This document shows positions 56,691 through 64,000 of a DNA stretch of 64,000 nt, one piece after another (within the stretch, counting starts at the first letter, position 1; each line of letters begins with the position of its first letter). The notes beneath the pieces are model-generated. The model was not told where the DNA came from. It did not search any database and saw only the letters and a list, made by a program, of their open reading frames with translations. Source of the stretch: Lepas anatifera (lineage: Eukaryota; Arthropoda; Thecostraca; Lepadidae). The translations under genes were made by a program, and so were the position numbers. Location: the NCBI GenBank assembly GCA_034440635.1, contig JAOTON010002065.1, positions 434,001-498,000 of the forward strand, given 5' to 3'.

Positions 56691-58893
56691 ATAAATGAAA
56701 ACTCAGTTTACTACTTTCATGCTGTAATGGTTTGGTGCTAGAACCTTGTCTGCTGCAAAAAGTAAGGGACAGGTAGAAGACATTCAGCATATTGGAAATA
56801 GTATTCAAGTATACAATTGTTATTTCCAGCTCTGTGTGACAGCGGAGGCATACATCGCATTGAGTTGTGACAGCCAGCATACTTTCTGCACCTCTGCTTA
56901 AACGATTGTACATACTGCACTCTGAAGAGCATTGAGCTCGCATGGGGTTCAATGCTTTCCTCGCCTTGTCTAGGGAGATGTTCACTACCAGGGACGTCTA
57001 GTTTCACTTTTACAGGTGGATCATCGAGCACTATTATGTAATCAAGAGCAACTATAATCTGTGAGTTAACTTAAGTCCAACTGATGAAATACGAAAGTTC
57101 TAGCTCTCTTAAACTATGAAGTGTTTACGCTTTCTTGACCTCGGTACAAATATATTTTAATACGTGGCCACCAGATATGTGCAGTTTACTTTTAAGAAGG
57201 CGTGCACAAACCCATAGTCCTAACGGCTCTAACCAAGGCTCTAAATTATAATCAACCAAAATTTTAAGGTATATACATGGTAGAAGCATAAGATATTGGT
57301 ACATTTAACCCTTCCCGCCTACCCACATGATATGAAACCTCAGTGATATGTATAGGGTCGGTATAGCTCTCAAGTGAACCATGTTCAATAACCGGACATA
57401 ACTAAAGCGAGCCGGAACCTCGATACGATAAGTTTATTCTAGCCGATGGGTAGAAGACTGACTTAGAGAAACCGAACTGAGTAGGAATATTGCGACACGA
57501 GACTCTTATCGCACTGTGTTGCTGGATTGGCCACCGTCATGAAGGCGCCCGGGTCTCCTACTCGCACAGTGTCATCAGCTCCCATATATCGCGAGAAGCA
57601 AGGCTAACGATATGGCAGGGGGACAAGGTGACATTTCTGAACTGCTAATTACTGTTGCCATTGGAAAGTCTTGTTTTCTCTGTCGCCTCGCTGCAACCGA
57701 TTACCATCGGCCGCTTGACATAGTGCACGATAACGTGTGACAGGCTCGACAGCTACAGAGGGATCTATCGTCCGCCTGATGCCGAGGAACGGCTAGTGTT
57801 GATGCAATATTAAACTTCAAGAAATTATCCTGACATTAATAACATTTTAAGAGGAAAAAGCGGTGCAAGACAAGCTGTTTTGCTTCCTAAGATGCAGTGA
57901 AGAGATTGTGGATGACAACATTGCATTACTGGCCACTGTGACCGCTATATCAGAGCTGCTGTAAGCCAGTCGGACAGGAAATTTCGCCGAGACAGGAAGG
58001 ATTTCACAACGCGAGACCGACCAAAAATTTTGTGAGCACAACTAACATTTCTCTTTTCCAAAAACAAAGCAGAAGTTGTCGCAAGAAAAGTAAAAAGGAA
58101 CTGTGTGGCCCCACTTCTGTTTTTACGCGACCGAGGCAGACACAGGTACGCCCTTCCTGAACGCAGCAGAGTGATTCAATACTAAAGGGGTGTCAAACGC
58201 GCTTATATTCTGCTGCGTCGGAAGCATAATGACCCAAAATCCTTAAAGTCTCAATTTAAGCATAATCAATCTTCATTCTCTGGAGACAGAGTATTTGAGG
58301 ATAGTCGATTGTCATATCCATATCACAAAAAGAGCACATGAGTGCCGCCATTCAAAAGTCATCCGGTGAATTATTTATTGCAGTCTTTTTCCAAGCAATT
58401 GCAGAATAGCTGTAAAAGTCCTCATACAAATAACACCAACAGAAACCGGTGGCGTAGCCAAGGGGAAGGATGGGTCAATGGGAGCTAGACCTCTTAGATG
58501 TCTGCGATCCCCCCTCCCTCCACGGTAAGCCTCCCTAAATCAACGAGCTTACTTTTATAACGCACGCCCTCTTGGTACGTCCGCTGATGCTGCACAACTT
58601 TACCTGCCGACAAAAGGTTGCTAGCTGGTGTGTCTCCTCCTAGGATGATTCCGAATAACAGGCAGTCCCCTTCCTATGCTGAGTCGGCGCCTCCTTAAAC
58701 AGCTCCTTCGCTCACTGAAACTTAACTCTCCCACTTTTCCTCCAAGCGCGACTGGTGCCGCCTTTGCACCTCTGGAGCAAAATGGTACCGCCTGTCACGG
58801 CGGCCACCCCTTAGATAAAATCCTAGGTTCGCTTACTTTCGACGTCAGCAACTTTCCTTTTATAACCTTCCCTTCGTGTTGTGCGCCCTCGTA
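56691..58893. other. Unassigned stretch
   Basis: Short ORFs on both strands only. ggtggcgtagccaagggg at 58449 resembles a lone end of the CAGTGGCG MITE type. A TTAACCCTTCCCGCC at 57307 has no partner end. Confidence 0.35.
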
Positions 58894-60957
58894 CACTGAG
58901 AGAAAAACTGAGTCCTTCTGGCTAAACTGAGTCGGTGCTGAAAGCGAGTCTGGATTCTGGTGTCAAACTCGTTTGGAATCAGGCAGAATCAGGCTCATTG
59001 TATTCCCTTCGCAGACTCAATGTAATCTCTTGGACTGGATTGAGTCTAGCACGTAGTGTTTTCTGAAGCTCATAGAATGATCACCATAAGCTCGGGAATC
59101 AAATGTCTGATGCCTGGTTTCAAATGAGTCTTCGCTCGGTATAGAAAAACTCCACGGCATCAATGTATTCCATCAGCAAAATCGTCATGGAATCATTATA
59201 TTCCAGCTCTCCACGAGACATGGTTTAGAAAAACATGCCCTCCACTAAACACGACAACTGAACTCGATGCAAGCCTCAAACGAAACCGCCTCTTTTGAGT
59301 CTGCATTTGGCATAAAATTAGTCTAGTAGCAAAACTGATCCTGGTATAATTGTAGTCTGTGTGGCATACTTTGAGTCGTGCCTAGAGTTTCACTGGGTTC
59401 ACTAGATGTTCCTCGTTCGTCTTCGTGTTTTTTTCTTAAATTGAATTTTTCTGTAAAGATGTTACTTATCGTGCTGTTGTGGCCTTGCTATTACATTGAC
59501 TTTGTCCGATGATAATGAGGGTATTCCAATTTGTTTGCCGCAGTCCACTCCAGCCTCGAGAAAAGATAACATAATCGTAACTTTGTATTAGGACACAAAC
59601 ATTAAACAACAATCACGTTCACCATTTTTCGGAGACACATGAAATGCCTTTAATGAACAGTCCTCTCCCATATCGCCCAGGAGCGGCCCAGGCTTACACT
59701 TCAAGCACATGCCGCTGTCGTCAGAGATAGCAGCCCTCGCTTACTTTGGATATATAGATATGATGGTAGACATGTTTGCTTCAAAGTATCACGTCATGGC
59801 TGAAAAATATCATTCTGTGCACGATATTGTACAAAATGAGACTTACCTCTGTCCAGGAATGGACGTGCGTTCAGAGGCTCCTGTGAAAATCCTTCCAATC
59901 TTTTTTAAGCGCCCCTAATCTGTGCCCAAAGTGAGCTTAAAACGATCCTTAGAACACGTGGGTGACTGTATCCAACAGTAACAGATGCTTCTCACTACTT
60001 CATCAACTTTGCATAGCAAGGGCTGTTCTGCGCGGCCAAACTTGGGGCTTCAGTCCATGTTGCCGTCATCTAGCTGACACACATGGACTCCTGGTTTTGG
60101 CCACCAGTACAATGAATGCCTGAACCTTCGCAGCCCCAGTACGCTTCTTCACTCTCGCTAGCTCTCAGCGGAGTCTGTCGGTCATCAGACTCAGCTTAAG
60201 CTTCTCCTCTTGATCCGTTATCACCGCTAGGTCTGTCCATGTGGCTTCTCCCGTAAACCATGCCAAATGTAGCGTGGCTTCTTCAGGCCCCTCAGCGTAA
60301 AACCTGAGTTGGATCGATGTAGAAGCACGTGTCAACGTAAAGTGAAAAGGGTCAGCTATTCCTCTCAAATTTTTATCGGATCACGACGCCAAAGCTTTGT
60401 GGCCAGCTCTGCGTGCAATGGCAGGAACACTGAAGATGGCGCGAGACGGCGAGAAAGTTTTTTCAATCGCGGGTCGAGCACGCGCACGCAATCTCCGGAT
60501 ACGCTTTGACGTGGGATCAAAATACACTGGGGGGTTCGAATGATTCTGCAGCTAAAGCTCTCATATTCCTGGTTATTTCTGGTGACAGAATATATTGATT
60601 CCAAGTATAAAATGAAACTTGATGAGGATATTAATAGCTCTTTGAATTTCGTGGCTAGAATAGGTCGAGCACCTATGGTAAAATGATGCTTTGTGGTGTA
60701 AAAAAGATCCCACTTGTAATACCTTATTGGTATCATATTAAGCTTTTTCCCACCATGTTTAGAAGCCGAGAATCATTTTAAGCTGTCAAGGCCTAGAAAA
60801 ACACTGCCTGTGCTGGAATTATGCTGGGAAGAGGATCTAATGAGAGCAAGCATGCTCAAATGTTCCTTTAATAAGGTTTCATGGCATCATTTTATGCTCG
60901 AGCAGACCGTGATTCCGGATTAGATAGAGCACATAGGAATAAAAATTTCTCTCAGTG
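58894..60957. mobile_element. 2,064-bp element with CACTGAGAG inverted ends, copy 2
   Basis: Same termini and near-identical sequence to 22542-24606, with scattered substitutions and single-base indels (a few per cent by eye). Flanked by TA on both sides (58892-58893 and 60958-60959), the best evidence for the target duplication. The same short frames are present. The right end abuts the 52-bp minisatellite almost directly. Confidence 0.88.
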
Positions 60958-60969
60958 TATACCGGCTAG

Positions 60970-61292
60970 TTGTTCCACTCGCACTAGTCGTGTTCGAACC
61001 TCCTACCTCCTTTCCGTCCCCATCTGTCCAATGGCACCTCGTGTTCGTACCTCCTGCTTCCCTTCCCGTCACCATCCCTCCCATGGCGCCTCCCGCTCGT
61101 ACCTCCTGCTTCCCTTCCCGTCACCATCCCTCCCATGGCGCCTCCCGCTCGTACCTCCGGCATGTCTTTCCGTCATCATCTCGGTATGATGTCTCGCGCT
61201 AGTACCTCCAGCCTACGTCTCCGTCATCATCTCGTTAAGATGCCTCGCGCTCATATCTTCCGCCTCTCTTCCCGTCAACATCTCGGTAAAAT
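60970..61292. repeat. 52-bp minisatellite, about six units
   Basis: Units of the type cgctcgtacctcctgcttcc followed by cttcccgtcaccatccctcc and catggcgcctcc. Two central units (about 61046-61149) are essentially identical. Outer units diverge (cgtcatcatctcggtatgatg variants). It starts 12 bp after transposon copy 2 and is absent beside copy 1. Confidence 0.9.
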
Positions 61293-61854
61293 GTGATATT
61301 TTTTTGTATTTCAAAGTCAATATACTTGCACGATTTCATAAAGATGGCTAAACAGAAGAGCGTCCTCTTGAGAAAGAAAAACATCCTAAGTATTTCTGGT
61401 GGAAATATAGAACTGCTTCCCATCTGGTGCCCCGTTTCCGCGCAGAGCAAATATTAGACACGCCATTTATAGGGACTGGCACGCCGTGGTCTGACGATAG
61501 CACATCAAGTTAAATAATTTTTGGAGCTTATAGACGCACTCACTCGTACCTCACAAGCGGTCAAGGCGTAGAACAAACCTATTTGGAGCCAGCGATATCT
61601 TGCGAACCAAAATTTGCAGATTTCACAGAATCATGTAACCATCTGTGGAGACAATTAAGAAGAGACAACAATAACTATAATTTTTATATTTGATTTATTC
61701 TACAAACGGGTGATGCGTTGAAAACAGACATCGCAAAGACAGCAATTAATAATAATCAGCACTCCCCCTCTAACTCCCCCTGCTTAATATCGCCTGCCCT
61801 CTCCATTTAGTGTGGACAGCCAGGGGATGAGCTCCCCGCTTAATAAGTTGAGAG
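61293..61854. other. Unassigned stretch with a SINE tail fragment
   Basis: aataatttttggagcttatagacgcactc at about 61514-61542 resembles the antisense tail of SINE family 1 (aataattgtttgggcttatcgacgcac at 53.56 kb). The rest is AT-rich and unrecognised. Confidence 0.4.
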
Positions 61855-62000
61855 CCGCTGGGCGCGCGCTGAGACGGGACCGGTTTGGCGCGCCAGGTAA
61901 CCTTGACCCGGCGTCGGCGCGCCGGCGCAGGCGCGCGCTCTTCCCCACTGCCGACCTTGCTGACGCGGAGGCATTATCGTGCCGCCGGTACCGCCCCCGG
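61855..62000. promoter_or_regulatory. GC/CpG-rich block
   Basis: gccgctgggcgcgcgctgag, tttggcgcgccaggtaacc and ccggcgtcggcgcgccggcg form a CpG-dense block. CAGGTAAC could be a splice donor near 61894. No gene is linked to it. Confidence 0.35.
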
Positions 62001-63381
62001 CTATTTTTGCAGCGCTCCAGCAAATTGACGTGACTGTTTGGTGCGATTGGCAGTGTTTGACGATATCGTTTAATCCTGGACGGGAGAGCCAGCAATGGGA
62101 TTGTCTCGTCGGTAGGTACATCTGTTTCAGTAAAGCCTGGCCATTCAACTGTGCTCCTCGACGCATACGTATGAGTGTATAAAGAAACGTTCCACATCTA
62201 TTGTAGTCGAAGCTGACAAAGCTGCAACATGATTATGAGTCTGGAACTTGGCAACATTATGGACGACGGTAGCATGTCTACCATGAAGGGCGCGGCAGCC
62301 TTTGTGCTCTGGCGATGCACGTGCTGTGCGTTCGCGCGGAGGCGCCGGATGCCTTTATTGCGGCGGTGACGGCACAGATATTTCGGGCAGCACGGCTTCC
62401 CTGAGCTGGTCTGGGGCTATTTCGCTGCCTGAACCCACCGTCTCGGCTCGGCGCGCGATACAATTCTGCTTAGCTTGGCTGGCGATCAAGACCGCTCTGT
62501 ATGATGGACGCTTGTTTGGTGGATGTTTGACAGAGTGCGGGGCTTATAGGGCCCCTACCCCGTACGCGCTCTGACTTCTCCCTCACATTCTAAAAATCTC
62601 GTCTGAAACTGACTGGATGCTCTTCTTCCTCTCTTTTTCTGCCTAGCTTTTCGCATCATCCTCTCTTCACAGCTGTTTTCATATTTTCTTCATTCGTCTC
62701 GTCCTACATGTTTCTCGCTGGCTATACTACCCTAAATCTACATTTTCGTACTTCCCTGGTTTCCGTTATTTTTCCGACTTTCTATCATTATTCCTACTTC
62801 TTCTTATCCCTTTGTACGTCTTTCTTTTTTCTCTCTCTCTCTCTCATACACACACTCCATTGGATCTTCTGTGGAATCATCGTCAGCCGTCCAAGTATTC
62901 CTAAATACCATCTGCTGTACGATAAACATTGATGCAATGACAGCTAATGGGCCTTAGCCTAGCCGTTTTGTTTTCAGTTCTGACTCACCAGCACCAGAAG
63001 CCGGTGTTATTCCGGCACTCAGCCGTCAAAGCCTATTTTTGTCGGAACGCGCTCCAATCGCCACCGCTTTCTATTGCGGTAGTAACTAGGACATCATTGC
63101 ATAGGGCTGGAGATATCTCTCCATCCAGGGGGATCTTGATGGGTTAACACTAGAACTATTATACAAACCTTTGGGAGAGCCACGACAGTGCTGACCTCCA
63201 ACGTCCAGGAATCTCTACCCACGTCATTATAACCCAAACATCCACCCAGAAACCATTGTTGGTACACTAATGTGTGAATAGAAGATAGAAAATTTATAAC
63301 AGAGATAGATAGAGGATATATAGAGGATGGAGGACAACATTAGAAGATAGAACATTAGAACATTTTGAAATAGGAGAACAT
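62001..63381. other. Unassigned stretch with pyrimidine- and purine-rich tracts
   Basis: 62570-62860 is pyrimidine-rich, with an 18-bp CT run near 62829. 63240-63375 is purine-rich, with loose agaagatagaacatt repeats. GC-richer ORFs at 62278-62574 on both strands have no known motif. Confidence 0.4.
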
Positions 63382-63759
63382 TCAAAGAGCGTACCACAAA
63401 ACTCTTGAGGTGGTGTCTATTGCGATAGCTTTGTCAAAGCTGTCAACGAGAGCTGCTCGTCTGGCACTTAAACATAAACATAAAACCCCTACACACAGGG
63501 ATGTAGTACGTCGACTCCCTACTTTTCTGGGTATATCAAAATTGAAGCTGTTTACATCTATGGTGCTGTTTAATTTTGTGCAAATGAAAGACGCATCTGT
63601 TGGTGGCATAATTGTAATAGTCAGATCGTATTTAACAAATAATGGTTCATCAGAGTTTAAGGTGACCGTTGTGGTCGATGGCTCAGTTGGAGGAGCTGGG
63701 CTCCGGTTGACTGCCCGCAGCCCAGGCGATGGCAGTACATGACAGAGGGCTAGGAGCTG
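63382..63759 (-). CDS. Uncertain 125-codon open frame
   Basis: Open from after a stop at 63760-63762 to a stop at 63382. The middle reads like ordinary protein (TVTLNSDEPLFVKYDLTITI, then PPTDASFICTKLNSTIDV), with a Pro/Ser/Thr-rich start and a Cys/Leu-rich end. A possible acceptor (gggcag) precedes the Pro/Ser/Thr stretch, and a possible donor (aaaagtaggg) follows the IPRK residues, so it could be an internal exon. No family is recognised. A 110-codon plus-strand frame overlaps it, which weakens the case. Confidence 0.2.
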   Translation of the reverse strand, partial: QLLALCHVLPSPGLRAVNRSPAPPTEPSTTTVTLNSDEPLFVKYDLTITIMPPTDASFICTKLNSTIDVNSFNFDIPRKVGSRRTTSLCVGVLCLCLSARRAALVDSFDKAIAIDTTSRVLWYAL

Positions 63760-64000
63760 TTAGGACACCCCGAGGATCAATATTTATCAGAGGCAGTTCA
63801 GCTGACCACTGACCCGAGAGTGTGAGCCGAGCGTGGCGGCTGCCCTCAAGCTTTGCTGGACGTTTGGCGCTGACTTTCAAGCGTGTATGGCATTACAGGC
63901 ATTGCTCGATGGGCGTTGGGGTGGGGCTCCGTTAACAAGTTCCTGTAGTCGCAGTTCCCAAAAGCTTGACGGAAACGTGAATCCCAAAAGTCGAGTCGAA

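Noticed and set aside
57079..57100. ctgatgaaatacgaaag as a hammerhead ribozyme core
   Set aside because: The segment between CTGATGA and GAAA is too short to form stem II, and no flanking stem I pairing is seen.
57307..57321. TTAACCCTTCCCGCC as another TTAA-family end
   Set aside because: There is no subterminal palindrome, no AGGTCA interior and no partner end nearby.
1..64000. CRISPR arrays, bacterial operons, integrons or phage
   Set aside because: No evenly spaced direct repeats with unique spacers and no compact co-directional genes were found. All large-scale structure is eukaryotic repeat DNA.

Overview
This window looks like gene-poor, repeat-rich nuclear DNA of an animal, probably an invertebrate. 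No long intact protein gene, rRNA or functional tRNA is visible. Open frames rarely pass 150 codons and are often open on both strands. The support for a metazoan genome is indirect: a Penelope-like reverse transcriptase fragment, cut-and-paste DNA elements flanked by TTAA or 8-bp duplications, tRNA-derived SINE-like repeats, long CT, AT and CTG microsatellites, minisatellites, and isolated CpG-rich islands carrying CRE octamers. The species cannot be told from the sequence.

Layout. 0-5 kb: a Penelope-like RT fragment (minus strand, running off the left edge), a CT tract, a 33-bp minisatellite with decaying flanks, then the first member (A) of a TTAA-flanked transposon family. 5-17 kb: mostly unrecognised DNA with a CT tract, a 447-bp TTAA MITE, a G-rich run and a CpG/CRE island near 15.6 kb. 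17-20 kb: a nested cluster in which a ~960-bp family member (E) is split by two relatives (B and C), each bounded by TTAA. 21-27 kb: a truncated member (H), a 2,065-bp element with CACTGAGAG inverted ends, member F, and the strongest promoter-like CpG island, which ends in a GTAAGT donor. 28-37 kb: a 20-bp tandem repeat, a 50-bp palindrome, a 3.3-kb foldback element with an exact 8-bp duplication and hAT-like ends, a 290-bp palindrome, and members I and G. 38-50 kb: a ~365-bp interrupted CTG array in a GC-rich block, three copies of one SINE-like family, a 154-bp MITE, a GC island with octamer and E-box, and a ~0.9-kb inverted repeat. 50-64 kb: member D, another SINE copy, a second copy of the CACTGAGAG element (2,064 bp), a 52-bp minisatellite, a GC island, and an ambiguous 125-codon frame at the right end.

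The main observations are these. The TTAA family (about 880-1,025 bp when complete) has GC-rich inverted ends, a subterminal palindrome whose core matches between the two ends of one copy but differs between copies, and an interior packed with the nuclear-receptor half-site AGGTCA. The nested trio shows its insertion history directly. The foldback element is almost wholly palindromic. The octamer TGACGTCA occurs ten times where about one is expected. All counts and alignments were done by eye.
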